Assembly (NCBI RefSeq): GCF_010093535.1 | Contig: NW_022985180.1 | Location: 503,748-567,747 of the forward strand | DNA length: 64,000 nt | Reading direction: 5' to 3' | Source of the DNA: Lindgomyces ingoldianus | Taxonomy: Eukaryota > Ascomycota > Dothideomycetes > Pleosporales > Lindgomycetaceae | Shown here: positions 44,358-57,521 of the stretch, one piece after another | Layout of the letters: every line of letters begins with the position of its first letter | Position numbering within the stretch: the first letter of the stretch is position 1 | Made by a program: the position numbers and the translations under genes | The notes under the pieces: model-generated | What the model was told of the DNA's origin: nothing | What the model saw: only the letters and a program-made list of their open reading frames with translations | Databases searched by the model: none

Positions 44358-47076
44358 CTACTCCCCTCTTTATAAACTAATAGTCCTTATTAGTAGTAAT
44401 TATAGTATAAAGTATTACTATTATGTTCTCTGCCTTTTTAAACTAAAACTAGTCTAATTTAGCTAGATGTTCTTACTAAGTATTTCTTTACACTGCTAGC
44501 AGTGTCCTGTAAACTAAACACTATGCGTGCGCGCCTACTTTAATAGTAATTTATAGATGTCTAGCTTATTAATAATTAAAAACTTTATTTATTACTATTT
44601 ATATAGTTATTAATTTTAAGTGTGCGTTTAGTAAAGTAATATTTAGGTATTATTAAAAGTGCCTAAAAAGTCTTTTACTATTAAAGTAGTAAAAGTAATT
44701 TAAGGCATTATTAAAAGTAATTTAGTAGTTACTTAGCAGTGTTTTAGTAAATTAGCTGCTTAAGCTATGCTTATAATTAAGTATAGATATACTGCTAAAG
44801 GTTAACTCTAAATTAGGTAAGTCTAGCCTTAAGTTCTATAAACACAGGTTTAGCTGTTAATAAAGTAGTAGTTAGTAGTTAAAAGTTAGTAACGTACTTC
44901 ACAGACAAGTTGCTTACACACCTAAGTCGCTTACTTTTGCTAAGACCCCACCCTAACAAACTCTATTATAGCCTATAACAACCTGCTCTAGCACTATATA
45001 GTACAGTATAGCCTAGAATATTATTTAGATACTACTTCTGCTTCTTGCTTACATATTTGCGTGTTATGCCTAGTCTAATTACACTATCTGCAGCGCCTTT
45101 AGAATAGCTTACTTACTTTAGCTTATACTTACTTCTTTACTTTTTTTTATTACTATGTGCTTTAAACTTTTTTAAAGCTGTTAAGTATAAGCTTTTTTAA
45201 ATTATTAAAGTTTTTTTTACTTTAATCTACTTTTTTTATGTAATTTATATTATATAGTAGCTTTATTAGCTACTTAAAGCTTAATAATTTCTTACTATAC
45301 TAATACTAGCTTATATATAATTATTACTACTTTTTTTAAGACTTTTTTAAACACTTTAACTATAAAAGTTAGTAAACTATTTATATACTTTTAAATTTTT
45401 ATTTTTATAAGTATTAATTATAACTTAAGTTTTAAAGTATTACTTAGAGTTTATAACTACTAAAGCTTATTATATATAAGTAGTAGTAGTAGTAATAAAG
45501 TGTGAAACTTTACATTAAAGCGTATTATAAGTTATTATAAGTTAAAAAGAACTAATCTAGCGCTTTAAAACCTTTTTTAAATATTACTAAAAGTAATTAT
45601 AGTATTATAAGCTACTTTAAAGTATAGTAAAAACTTTATTTTTATAATATAAGTAATTTAGTTATGTATAAAGTTTTTAGCTTAGCGCTTATATACTTTT
45701 TTTAAAAAAGTAAAACAACTTATATTAAGTAGCTATAAAAAGTATAATAAGTAAAAAAAGTATATAAATAGTAATAATCTTATTATTTTTATAGTATTAC
45801 TAAAAATAAAGTAAGTTATAGCTTTTATAGCTATTAATAACTAGTAAATAGTAGCTGCTAATAGTACACTTTTTTATATACATATTAAAGTGCTTTAACT
45901 AGTTTAGACTAAGCTAATTAGTAGTCTAGCTACACTTAAAGATTATAATAACTTAATTTTAAAGTAGATTTTTTTATACTAGTTTAAAAAGTAGTTACTA
46001 CTTTAAAAGATAATAAAAAGTAAAATAGCCTACTTTTTAGCATTAATACTCTAAATAGCTATTATTTACTTCTAGTTACCTAGCTAGACTGCTTTTAGCT
46101 ATTCTTATTTCTCTAAACTTATAATAACTACTTTAGTAGATATTTAGCCTATAATAAACTTTATTTTATTAAAGTTATATATGTTATTATTTTAAATGCT
46201 ATACTTAGCTTTAATATTCTTTATAAAGTTAAACTAGCTTTAAATTACTATAAAAAATTTATAAAAAGCTTTTTTATAGTTATAGTTATACTTAAACTTT
46301 ACTTTAAGCTTTAAGTAACGCTTAATAAATATATTAAGCTAGTTTATACTAACATAGCTTATATTATGCTTAGTATGTAAAAAATTAGCTATATTAGCTA
46401 CAGCTACTAGTTAAAAAGGAAATCCTTACACATTTAGCTTAAGTATGTGCTAAATAATTACTTACTTTTTATTATTATCTAGCTTTTATAAGTTAGCTAT
46501 ATAATTAGCTTAAAAAAGTTATTTAGTATATTAGTTACTTATTATTTTTTAAAAAACTTTATAAATTACTATAGCATGTTACTTAAAAAGTATTATATTT
46601 TATTTAAAAGCTTAAAGTGTAAGCTACATTTAATATTTCTTTAACATGTTAAAGTAGTGTTGTTAAGAATGCATTAGTGTAAAAAAAGTAGTGTAGTAGG
46701 GTTTTAGTAAAAATAAGCAACTTAGGTGTGTAAGTAACTTGCTTGTAAAGTACGTTAGTTAAAAGTTAAGTATTAGCAGTTATTTTTAATTCTAATAAGT
46801 TATTAGTAGTCTTTAAGTTTCTACTTTAGTATATTTTTATAACTTTTTTAAAAGTAATTTTAATTATAGAGAATAAAAAGTTTTAAACTTAAAAGCTTTA
46901 GTTAACTAAAGGTTAATAAGATTTAGTTTATAAACTAAATAGTTTAATATAATAGTATATAAGTATTATAACCTAAACTAAGTTAGACACATTTTAGGCT
47001 TAGATATAGTAAAATAAATAATTAGTATAATATTATAATAAAGCTATTACTAGTAAAAGCAAGTTTTCTAATATAA
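44358..47076 (-). other. interior of copy B, with Fot1-like insertion
   Basis: 44,358-44,889 and 46,758-47,076 correspond to the interior of copies A and C (shared blocks before the purine tract and next to the 5' LTR). No open frame. The middle is the Fot1-like element at 44,892-46,755. Confidence 0.75.
44892..46755 (-). mobile_element. Fot1/pogo-like transposon, second subfamily, full-length
   Basis: 1,864 bp, the same length as the copy at 31,475, flanked by TA (44,890-44,891; 46,756-46,757). Its termini (ACGTACTTCACAGACAAGTT) belong to the subfamily that also built the foldback elements; the interior is alignable with the other subfamily. The transposase direction is inferred from this similarity. 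Fully RIPed. Confidence 0.78.
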
Positions 47077-47366
47077 TGTAACAGCACAGGCAAGACAATA
47101 GGTCTAAATGCAGTAGGAATCTACTTAGAGGCATATAAAAGTGCGTGGGGACTCTAAACCTAGAAATGCTATTAACACCTATAGGCCTTATACAAAAGAA
47201 TATTAGAAAACTACTAAGCTAGCTACAGGGGTAAGGTGCAACTAAATACATAAAAAAATAGAAGTAACAGCAGAGGGCAGGGCAGAGTTAGAGCTAGGTT
47301 GAGTCAGGGTCGAGCTAGGGTTGGAGCCGATACAGGGACCCTTTAGATGGGTTCTAGGCGACCTAA
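47077..47366 (-). repeat. second LTR of copy B, first fragment
   Basis: Starts TGTAACAGCACAGG; broken at 47,366 by Gypsy element E and completed at 54,996-55,016 (ends ATTGTTACA). Confidence 0.85.
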
Positions 47367-47954
47367 TGTTACGGCCAACGAACAGGCCGTAAGGACTCAG
47401 CTCGCTGTTGCACACAGCCCCAAGCATAGCGGATGGAAGACAGTTAACCCCGCGATTAGCGGACCTTATAACTAAACAGAAGAAGAATGGCGCTATCTTA
47501 TAGATAAATGCTTAGCAGAATGCACTGTCTAATAGGGACTAGAGCATTGCAGGCAGTGCAGGCGTTGCAGGTAAATGCAGGTAGTGCATGCAACACATGC
47601 AAATCCTATGTATATAGTCTTAATCCTAACTATAGTTAGGAGGTTGTAATTAATGTTTAGTTTATTCTTTATAATAGACTAAAAAGCTTAAATCTTTTCT
47701 AAAGAGGATTAAGCTGTCTTGTATATCTTATAATATATATACCTTTAACTTTTGTCTACCTAACTAGTAATACCTAGCTACTTATACAGCTATAGGGACA
47801 AACTACAGCCTGCCTCCTAAACCCTAACTATCCCTTACTCTGCCTAATAGACTGTACACCTAATCTAGCTAAGTTCTTACCCTTTCTCTACTAATACCTA
47901 TATAGGCTGTTGTACCTTAGAAAACACTATTTTTCTAAAGTAAGAATTATAACA
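47367..47954 (+). repeat. 5' LTR of Gypsy element E
   Basis: 588 bp, TGTTACGGCC... to ...GAATTATAACA. The first 150 bp are GC-rich and unmutated, the last part is RIPed. Confidence 0.9.
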
Positions 47955-48959
47955 TTAATTACTACCTCTTTAAAAGTATAGCACCTTACACCTCCCTTAA
48001 TATTAGAATAACAGGGGCTAGTGCGGCCAGCACTAGCAAAACCCTGTCTAGGAATAAGAAGGAATACACTTAGCAAATACAATATTTCTATTAAAAAATT
48101 AAAACACTTAAAGCCTAGCTTTAATAACAACTCTACGTCTAATAACTCTACGCCCTCTACCTAGAAGTTGCTAAGCTCTGCAACGCTGCTAAAGATAAGA
48201 CTAGCATTAAGTTAAAAAAATCTTTATACCTAGCCTTACTTAAATTATTTAACAGCACAGCTAAGGACCTTAAGCTATTCTTTACTTAATGCTACTTATA
48301 TATGTAATATAATAAAGGCGCTTTCTAGACTAATAAGGAAATAATCTTATAAATAGAACTTTACTTAGAAGAACCCCTAGCTATCTAGTTCTAACTACAC
48401 ATAGATAATTAGATAAAATATAAAGTAACTAAAGAAATTTTTTTTATTTACACTTAAAAAATTTTTTAAAGTATAAATGCCTTTAAATAAGCCCTTATAA
48501 TAATTTATAGCTAAGCTAATTAGAAGGAGAAGGCAGTTAACAGAATAAACACTTTATAATAAGAAAAGGGCACTGTCTAATTATATGCAGCACGCTTCTG
48601 CAAATAATTAGCTATTAGCAGATAGACTAATAAAGCAGCTATTAGAAGAATGTTTTATAATAGACTATCTAATGTAATTAAAGACAAATTTATGCATTAC
48701 AGCAAACTAGAGGAATTTAAAGAATACATAAAAAGGGCAACTACATATAATAATTAGCATTAAGAACGTCTTTAAAAGAAGCGCCCTAGCATAACGCCCT
48801 AGAAACTAGAAGTATTCTAGAGAAGAAAGAAGACTTAACAGTCTAATAGTAAACTAATAGATCTTAGCTATGCTAAACATACATAAGGCTTAACTAAGAA
48901 AAAAAGCAAGTTTTAAAATAGTAAAAGGCTACTGCTAAGTACTAAATAATAAAAATAGC

Positions 48960-49022
48960 TTAAGAAAAGAGCGTGCCTTAACTATAAAAAAGTAGGACAT
49001 TATAGAAGAGAATGCCTAGACT
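48960..49022 (+). pseudogene. gag zinc knuckle of Gypsy element E
   Basis: Plus-strand translation reads RACLNYKKVGHYRRECLD: CX2CX4HX4C with the second Cys now Tyr (TGC/TGT to TAT), a RIP change. Confidence 0.8.
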
Positions 49023-50939
49023 TTAGTAACTAAAAAAATAAAGATAAAGAACTAACTATAAAAGCAATATATATAAAGCAGGGTCTAACAGGACCTAAAA
49101 TCCTAGACAGACTAAACAAGAACCTCTGCTAGTAATATAGAGGCAATTACAAATCTAATAGATGCTTAATAGAATACTAGAAGGTTAAAGTTTAGAACAA
49201 TAATAATATATTTAAAGCACTAGAACAAGCAGCTACCTACAAAAGATAGTAAGGCTACACGTAAGCAATAATGTATAGTGTGAACATAAAAGAAGGGAAA
49301 GAATTATTCCCTCTAGAACAGCTAATAACTAGAATCTTTACCTAAGAACTATAATATTAATTTAACTACAGCAACTACTAGAAGTGCAGCAACACCTACA
49401 ACCTACAAGATTGCAGAAAAACAATGTACAAAGTGCACATTAACAACAACACAGACACCTATAGTATAATTAAGAAAATTACTAGGACCTACTACACTGT
49501 GCTAAATAATAAGAAATAATAGAAAATGTTCTAGAAAATTTTAAACAAAGAAAGGGGCCCTAATTAGTAATGTACCCCTTTAATAACTCTAAAACTCTGT
49601 AACTAGTAAGCTAACACACCCCCTTTAGCACTAGCAATTACATAAAAAGACCTAGAAGTTTATTAATAAAAAGGATACTACATTTTATATAAAAGCTAAA
49701 GACATAATAAGCTTTAATGCACATATTAGAGCCACCCTTTATAAATAGTACAAACAAAAAAGTACCTAAGATAGACGCAAGTTTAACTAATACTAGTCTA
49801 AAATAACCTTAGGGACTGCCCTTACAACTAGTATCTATGCGTTAACAAGTACTGCATTAAACACTAGCTAACTAAACACAAAGCTAGCTAGTAGCTATAT
49901 AGAATTTAGACAAGCAAGCTTGTGAACAACACGCTCCCCAAGATAGCATTAACTTGCAAAATGCCCTAGTGCGCCCACTGCAACACTAGAACTAAGCACA
50001 AACAGAAACCCTAGACAGAATGTAAAAAACAAGCAGACTACGCATTTTACTACTTCTAGTAAAGAGCACATTAATAAAATAACTAAATGCTGCATTATTA
50101 CAAAGTATAAGACTAACACTGCACAGTAGTAGAATGCATAATATAAGGTTATTAGGAATATAAAATATAGTCTAACTAAATTAAAAGCTATTAAAAGAAA
50201 GCCCTTAAAGTAAAAGAAGACAATAGTATAGACTATCTAGAAGTTCCCTATAAACTCTGTACCCTTGTTGCTATAGGATAAGGACTAGGCAGAAGCCTAA
50301 CTACAGAAGTAACCCTCTCTTGCCTAGGACAAAAATAGACAGGCCTTACGCTAATAGACAGTAGCTGCACCTTTATAGTAATTAACTCTACATAGGTTAA
50401 CTAAAAACAGATACCTTTTAAAAGTAAAAAAAAACCCTTTAAAGTAACTCTAGCAGACGCCTTATTAATTAAATATAAAGTAGGCTAAATATAACTTAAA
50501 ACCTATAAACTTATTATAAATGCTAAAAGAACTAGCAACTAGATATCCTTTAACATCTTACTGCTAAAAAGAAAATATTAAGTAATACTTAGATATAATT
50601 AGCTTTATAAACACAACCTAATAATTAACTAGTAAACTATAACTCTAGTAACTAAACAAGACCACCCTTATATAGCATAGTTAGCATGCTATAACAATTT
50701 ATGCACCTTCTATTAATAAGTAAAAGAAGGAAGCAGATATTTTCCTAAAAAAGGAAAACTAAAGAAGTTCCCCTACTAAGAGCTAAAAGCCTAGGCAGTC
50801 TGTCTAATAAAAGAAGAATTAAAGGAAATGTCCTTTAAAGAATTTTAAAAAAAATAAAACTTTAACTAGATAGAAATCTATAAAATTTCCTACAAAGCAG
50901 GAAAATTACTAGAAGAATATAAGAAATACAAAGATATAT

Positions 50940-52120
50940 TTAAAACCCTAAAGAACCCTAGAGAACTACCCCTGCACCAGCTATAAGACCACGCTATTAA
51001 TCTTAAACTAGGACCCTAGCTAAAAGCCTATAAACTCTAACTACTAACTAAAGCCTAGAAAGACGCGCTACAGGAATATGTAGACAGGATGCTATTACAA
51101 GGACATATCTAAGAAAGCAACAGCCTAACAGCATTAGTAGTAGTCTTTGCTAAAAAGAAAAATAACAAAATAAGAGTATATTAAAACTACTAAACCCTAA
51201 ATAATAACACTATATAAAATTAGTACTCCCTTTTAATAATCTAGGACATTATAAACTAACTAAAAGGAACTAAACACTTTACTAAGTTTAATGTCTAAGA
51301 TAGATTTAATAAGATAAGAATTAAATAAGGACATAAATAGATAACAGCTTTTAGAACCCTTAAAGAACTATATAAACTACTTATTATGCCCTTTAAACTT
51401 ACTAACGCACCTATAACCTTCTAAAGAGTTATTAACACAGCTTTAAACTTATACCTTAATATATTTGTATTAGTATACCTTAACAACATACTAATATATA
51501 CTAAAGAAAGCTGTAACAATTACATATTAAAAGTAAAACTTATATTAGAACGTCTTAGGCAATATAGCCTACACCTCTAACTAAAAAAATGCAAATTTAA
51601 TGTACAAAAAACTAAATACCTAGGATTTATTATAAACTAGAATTAGATAAAAATAAACCTAAAAAAAGTAACTAAAGTACTTAAATAGCCTATACTTAAA
51701 TCTATTACAGAAATTAGGGGATTCCTAGGATTAACAGGCTACGTATAAAGAATAATTAAAGACTACTCTAAAATAGCGCTCCTACTTACTAACACTATAA
51801 CAAAGAAAAAAGCGTTACACAAATTCTAGTAAACAACTAAAATAAATTAATTCTTTAAGAAATTAAAAAAGATTGTTACTAGCTACCTAGTCCTTAGGAT
51901 GTATAACCTAGCCCTTAAAACTAAGGTACATACTAACGCTTTAAAACAAGCTAAAGGAGCAGCCCTACTACAAAAGCAAGAGAATAGCTATTAGCACCTA
52001 GTAGCATACTATTTAGCAAAGTTTGCCCCTGCAGAACAGAAGTATACTATACTAGATAAAGAACTTAAGGCTATAGTTAACACCTATAGAAATTAAAAAG
52101 TAGAACTATAAAAACTTAAA
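50940..52120 (+). pseudogene. reverse transcriptase/RNase H of Gypsy element E
   Basis: The RT catalytic motif appears as Y-L-N-N (near 51,476) where Y-L-D-D is expected, followed by a KKCKFN block and a GFLGLTGYV block near 51,720. RNase H remnants follow at 51,926-52,080 (QKQENSY, AKFAPAEQKYT, LDKELKAI). Confidence 0.82.
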
Positions 52121-52429
52121 CAGTAATTTATTATCTACACTAACTATGCTAACCTAGTAACTTTTTTAACTATAAAGAAACTGTCTTCTATGCATGTATA
52201 ATAAGTAATAGAGCTAGCGCAGTTTAACTTTATTATTAAACATGTCCCTAAAACTAGCAACTAGCAAGCTAACGCCCTTAGCAGACACACTAACTACTTT
52301 AATAAGCTAGAAGAAGACACTAAAGAATTTATAATCTTTAAGGAAACTAACTAGGGTCTAGTATATAATAAACTAGAACTAGAAAAACTAATCTGTTCCT
52401 TAATAATTACTAAATATAGATAAAAAAAC

Positions 52430-53450
52430 CTTATTAAAAAGTATTATAAAGCCCTAATGTTTAGGCACCCTAGAATAAGATTACTTTAAAAAAAAATAAA
52501 AAAAGTAATTTTTAAAAACATTTTACAACTAAAACACTTATGCACTAAGGTACTACAGGAATGTAACTTATGTAATAAAAATAATCTCTAAAGACATAAA
52601 CTATATAGATAACTCTAGCTAATTATAGCACCTAAACAACTCTAGACTATAATAACAATAGACTTTATAATAAAACTACTACTATCCTATAAACCTAGAA
52701 CAGAAAGGCTTTATAATATAATTATAGTAATAGTTAACAAAACTACAAAGTTTATTTTTATATAGGTAACAAAGAAAAGCATAACAGCAAAAGAATTTAT
52801 GTTTAAACTAAAAAAGAATCTCTTTATAACATATAAATACCTATAGATTATTATCTTAGACAGAGACAAACTTTTTACTAGCAAGTATTAGACAACTGTA
52901 GTCTAACACCTTAAAATAACCTATAAACTCTCCACAGCCTACTACCTTTAGACAGATAGACAGACAGAATGTATAAACACAAAAATAGAAAAGTACTTAT
53001 AAAAATACATCTCTTATAAATAAACAGACTAGCCTAAATAGTTGCTAATAGCCTAGTTAGCTATTAACACTACGCAATTAGCTGCAACTAAGACAACCCT
53101 ATACAAGGCAAATTTTAGCTACTCTTACAGGTACAAGCTTTCTAGAACCTAGCTAATAGACCTACTAAAGGCTTTAAATTAAACAGCATAACTTCTAAAA
53201 ATACATTAAAAATTAAGTAAAAAGGCCTAGCTTATAATAAAAGCTATAAAAGTATTAGCAAATTAACACTAATAAACAGCGCTAGAAATATATCTTTATA
53301 ACTATATATATTTAGATACTATAAACCTTAAAAATCTCTAACTAGCACAAAAGCTAGCTAAAAAATAAATAAGACTTTATAAAGTTATTTAAACTTGCTT
53401 AAAAGCATGCAAGCTTAAATTACTAAAGAACATAAAAATCTTTCTATAGT
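52430..53450 (+). pseudogene. integrase region of Gypsy element E
   Basis: Remnants include TIDFIIKLLLS near 52,660 (first catalytic Asp region) and LDRDKLFTSKY near 52,860 (second). Interrupted by stops. Confidence 0.75.
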
Positions 53451-53689
53451 TCTATGTTTCTAAACTAGAACTAGCACCTAAAAATATTCTGTTAGCAACT
53501 TAAAAATAGAACAAAAAGGAACTTAAATATAAAGTTAAAAAGATCTTAGATAAAAAAGAAAATTACTACCTAATAAAGTAAGTAGAATACTTAACCTACA
53601 AAAACACTTAGGAACTTGCTACAAACCTGCAGAACGCCTAGAAGGCGCTATAAGAGTATTACTTACACCTTCTAAGTTAAACTAACTAG

Positions 53690-54176
53690 GCAAAAGTTCC
53701 CTAGACTAAAAGACACTTTTATTAGCTAAAGCTACTGTAGCATTAGTTAGCTATAATGTAAAGAAACTACTTCTTTTTAATACTAATTAAGAAGGAGAAT
53801 AACTTTTAGATTCTGCCTTAAGCGCTTTAAGCTTATCTAGAGATAAAAAGTCTTTTTTTAAATACTTTACTCTTTAATTCTTTAACACTTTTAATTATTT
53901 CTAAACTTATTTCTGCTAAGCTATAAAAGACTAAAGACGCTTTAAGGATTTAGCCTACTCTTACATCTCTTTTTCTTTTTTATTTATCTCCTTCTCTGCT
54001 GCTGCCTCTAGCTCCCTACGCAACTTTCTCTCCTCACGCTCTAAACAATTCTAGGCTGCGTTAGAAACAAAAGCATTACAATAACTACCCTTTTGCACAC
54101 ACTCTACGCACTTATCTAATAACAAGGACATCACGCAAGGCGTACTATATAAACAGTAAGAACTACAGGGACGCAT
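53690..54176 (-). pseudogene. antisense Cys-rich reading frame of element E (RIPed)
   Basis: On the strand opposite to gag-pol, just inside the 3' LTR. From the ATG at 54,176 it reads MRPCSSYCLYSTPCV, LLLDKCVECVQKGSYCN, then a strongly charged, probably coiled-coil segment (LEREERKLRRELEAAAEKE), and later DFLSLDKLKALKAE and a hydrophobic tail. At least six Cys in C-x3-C-x6-C and C-x2-C-x5-C spacing suggest metal binding; this is inference. Stops fall at positions that look like former Gln codons. Best preserved at the N-terminus of the three copies. No known family recognised. Confidence 0.65.
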
Positions 54177-54384
54177 TTTTGTACAACAATAAGGATTAAG
54201 ACAAGTAATAGTACAAAGGCAACAATTAACAGCAGAGATACAAGAAACCTAACAAAGCATAGTTAAAAAAAATAAGCATACATTAAGCGTTTACAGAAGG
54301 ACACGCACTAGCTAAAAAGAAAACCTAACGCTTACAACAGAAAGAACATAACAGCAAGGACGCTAACTAAAAGGGAAGCCTACA

Positions 54385-54990
54385 TGTTACAGCTAACAAA
54401 CAGGCTGTAAGGACTTAGCTCACTATTGCACATAGCCCTAAGCATAGCAGATAGAAGACAGTTAACCCTATAATTAGCAGACCTTATAACTAAACAGAAG
54501 AAAAATAGCGCTATCTTATAAATAAATGCTTAGCAGAATGCACTGTCTAATAAGGACTAGAGCATTGCAGGCAGTGCAGGCGTTGCAGGTAAATGCAGGT
54601 AGTGCATGCAACACATGCAATGCATGCAACGCATGCAAATCCTATGTATATAGTCTTAATCCTAACTATAGTTAGAAGGTTGTAATTAATGTTTAGTTTA
54701 TTTTTTATAATAGACTAAGAAGCTTAAATCCTTTCTAAAAAGGATTAAGCTATCTTGTATATTTTGCAACATATATACCTCTAACTTTTGTCTACCTAAC
54801 TAGTAATACCTAGCTACCCATACAGCTATAGGGACAAACCACAGCCTGCCTCCTAAACCCCGACTATCCCTCACTCTGCCCGACAGACTGTACACCTGAT
54901 CCAGCTAAGTTCTCACCCTTTCTCCACTAATACCCATATAGGCCGTCGTACCTCGGAAAACACCATTTTCCCGAAGTAAGGATTGTAACA
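54385..54990 (+). repeat. 3' LTR of Gypsy element E
   Basis: 606 bp. It is 18 bp longer than the 5' LTR through extra ATGCA-type units near 54,610-54,640. The start is RIPed, the last 200 bp are not. Confidence 0.9.
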
Positions 54991-55016
54991 CCTAAGATGG
55001 AACAAGAATTGTTACA

Positions 55017-56010
55017 CTTTTAATAATAAACACTTTTTCTAAAGATTTAGAACCCTTAATCTTATATAAGACAGTAGTGTACACTAGCATAGTATTTATT
55101 TTATGCTTCTTTACTATTATAAGCTTAAAAACACTATTACTAAGTTTATTTATAAGTAAAAAGGCACTAAGAATAATAGCGCTAACTTTACTATTTCTAG
55201 TAATACTGCTTTTACTAAGATTATTACTAAAAATAAATAAAAAAAGTTAATTACTTTTATAAGTTTTCTAAAGTCTTTTACTTTATAATAAAACACTGTA
55301 AGAGTAAGAGCTTATATAAATTTTTATAGATAACTATTATTAACTTATAACACCTATATACTAAGCTTTTCTAGATAAGAGATAAACTTAAGAGTAAAAG
55401 TAATAATTACTACTTTAAATCTAGTGTAGCATTTAGCATAAAGAAGTTGCTTACATACTAAAAAAAGTTTATTATAAAGCTACTTATATTTTATTATTAT
55501 GTTATAACTATTTTTAACTTTTAGCTTTATCTTTTTTAGTTTAAGAACTACTAGTATAAGCACTTTTTATAGCATAAAAAAGCTAAGGCTTTAATAAAGG
55601 CTATTTTTTTAAAAGTATGTTAATACTAAAGTAGAGGTAGAGGCAGAGGATAATAAGTAACTACTATTTATATAACATAAGTTACTAGGTAGTAAGTATT
55701 ATAATAAAAGCTTTAAGTAGACTTTTTTTTATAAACATAAGCTCTTTTACTAGTAATTATTTATATAAAAAGCAGTGGAAAACATAAGAATTATAGTAAT
55801 ACTATAATAGTTACTATAAAGACATTACTATAGCTAAGAATAATAGCCTTTTATTTACTAATTTTTTTTATATAGTAGAAATAAGTTAGACAGCTTGCTT
55901 ATTTTATACTATATAAAATTACTCTTAACTTCTTGTCTATTCTATCTATAAGCTGTAACTATAAGAGGAGCTTTAGTAGTAATAAAAAGACTGTTACTTA
56001 TAGTAAAAAT
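55017..56010 (+). mobile_element. hAT DNA transposon, middle part
   Basis: Continues the transposase broken at 26,236. Readable pieces include HSIYFMLLYYYKLKNTITKFI (cut short: near 55,085-55,150), then KALIKAI and KLLGSKYYNKSFK. Toward 56,005 it enters the C-terminal dimerisation region (a degraded RLL...R segment). Broken again at 56,010 by copy C. Confidence 0.6.
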
Positions 56011-57521
56011 TGTAACAGCGCAGGCAAGACAATGGGTCTGAATGCGGTGGGAATCCACTCAGAGGCATATGGGAGTGCGTGGGGACTCTGAACCTGGGAA
56101 TGCTATTAACACCTATAGGCCTTGTACAAAAGGATATTAGAAAACTACTAAGCTAGCTACAGAGCAAGGTGCAACTAAATACATAAGGGAATAGGGGTAC
56201 AGCAGGGGGCAGGGCAGAGTTAGGGCTAGGTTAAGGTTAGGGCTAATACAGAAGCCTTCTAGAGGTTCTAGGCAACCTAATAATTTATAAAAATTAAGTT
56301 AAAGTTAGAGCTAATATAGTGACCCTTTAGATAGGTTCTAAGTAACCTAAAATAAAATAAAATTTGTTACACTACCCCCCCTCTATAGACTAATAGTCCC
56401 TATTAGTAGTAATTATAGTATAAAGTATTACTGTTATGTCCTCTGCCTTCTTAAACTAAAACTAGTCTAATTTAGCTAAGTGTTCTTGCTAAGTATTCCT
56501 TTGCACTGCTAGCAGTGTCCTTTACACTAAACGCTATGCGCGCCTGTTCTAATAGTAACCTATATAGATGTCTAGCCTATTAATAATTAAGACTTTCTCT
56601 TTATTCCTTGCTATCTGTGCAGTTATTAATCTTAGTTATGCGTTTAGGGTAGTAACATTTAGGCGTTATTAGGAGTGCCTTAAAGGTCTCTTGCTATAAG
56701 GTAGTAGCAGTAATTTAAGGCATTATTAGGGGTAATTTAGTAATTAATTAAGGTCTATTAGGACATGTTACTATGCATTAACTCTAAATTAGGTAGAGTA
56801 TAGCTTAGCTAGAGCGTATTTAACTCTAGGGTTAGAGAGTAGTAGTTAGTTAGTTAGACATTAGCAGTTACCTCTAATTCTAATAAGTTATTAGTAGTCT
56901 CTAAGTTTCTACCTTAGCGCCTTTTTACAACCTTTCTAAAGGCAATTTTAATTATAGAGGATAAGAAGTTCTAAACCTAAAAGCCTTAGTTAACTAAAAG
57001 TTAATAAAATTTAGTTTATAAACTAAATAGTTTAATATAATAGTGTATAAGTATTATAACCTAAACTAAATTAGACACGTCTTAGAGCTTAGACATAGTT
57101 AAATAAATAATTAGTGTAATATTATTAATAAAGCTGTTACTAGTAAAAGTAAGTTTTCTAATATAATATAACAGCGCAGGCAAGACAATAGGTCTAAATG
57201 CAGTAGGAATCTACTTAGAGGCATATAGAAGTGCGTGGGGACTCTAAACCTAGGAATGCTATTAACACCTATAGGCCTTATATAAAAGGATATTAGAAAA
57301 CTACTAAGCTAGCTATAGAGCAAGGTGTGACTAAATACATAAGGGAATAGGGGTACAGCAGGGGGCAGGGCAGAGTTAGGGCTAGGTTAAGGCTGATACA
57401 GGGGCCTTCTGGAGGTTCTGGGCGACCTGACGATTCATGAGAATCGAGTCAGGGTCGGAGCCGATACGGGGACCCTTCGGATAGGTTCCGGGCGACCTGA
57501 GATGGAACGAGAATTGTTACA
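56011..57521 (-). mobile_element. non-autonomous LTR element, copy C
   Basis: 1,511 bp on the minus strand, TSD AAAAT (56,006-56,010; 57,522-57,526). LTRs 56,011-56,371 (361 bp) and 57,167-57,521 (355 bp), with the complement of a purine tract (CTACCCCCCTC) next to the first. LTRs are longer than in A and B because an internal segment around GTTCTAGGCAACCTAA is doubled. The interior matches copies A and B. Moderately RIPed; the outermost 150 bp at 57,370-57,521 are nearly untouched. Confidence 0.87.

Larger units (their letters stand above)
47367..54990 (+). mobile_element. Ty3/Gypsy retrotransposon E (complete, RIPed, plus strand)
   Basis: 7,624 bp with LTRs at 47,367-47,954 (588 bp) and 54,385-54,990 (606 bp) and a perfect TSD CCTAA (47,362-47,366; 54,991-54,995). 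A purine tract (AAAAGGGAAG) lies just before the 3' LTR. Domains in order: zinc knuckle (about 48,970-49,020), protease-like D-S-S (about 50,350), reverse transcriptase, RNase H and integrase. All carry stops. LTR and pol similarity by eye place it in the same family as D and F. It also carries an antisense frame (53,690-54,176). It inserted into the LTR of copy B. Confidence 0.92.
26237..55016 (-). mobile_element. non-autonomous LTR element, copy B (nested host)
   Basis: A short LTR element read on the minus strand, now split by later insertions. TSD CTTTT at 26,232-26,236 and 55,017-55,021. One LTR is 26,237-26,442 plus 44,253-44,357 (311 bp); the other is 47,077-47,366 plus 54,996-55,016 (311 bp). 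A purine tract (on the minus strand) abuts the first LTR near 44,358-44,370. Removing elements D, E and the Fot1-like copy leaves about 1,475 bp, close to copies A (1,527) and C (1,511). The internal part has no open frame in any copy, so it is TRIM-like. It inserted into the hAT transposase. Confidence 0.85.

Noticed and set aside
47242..47427. Minus-strand 61-codon frame
   Set aside because: Spans the junction of copy B's LTR and element E's LTR, so it is a chance frame made by nesting.
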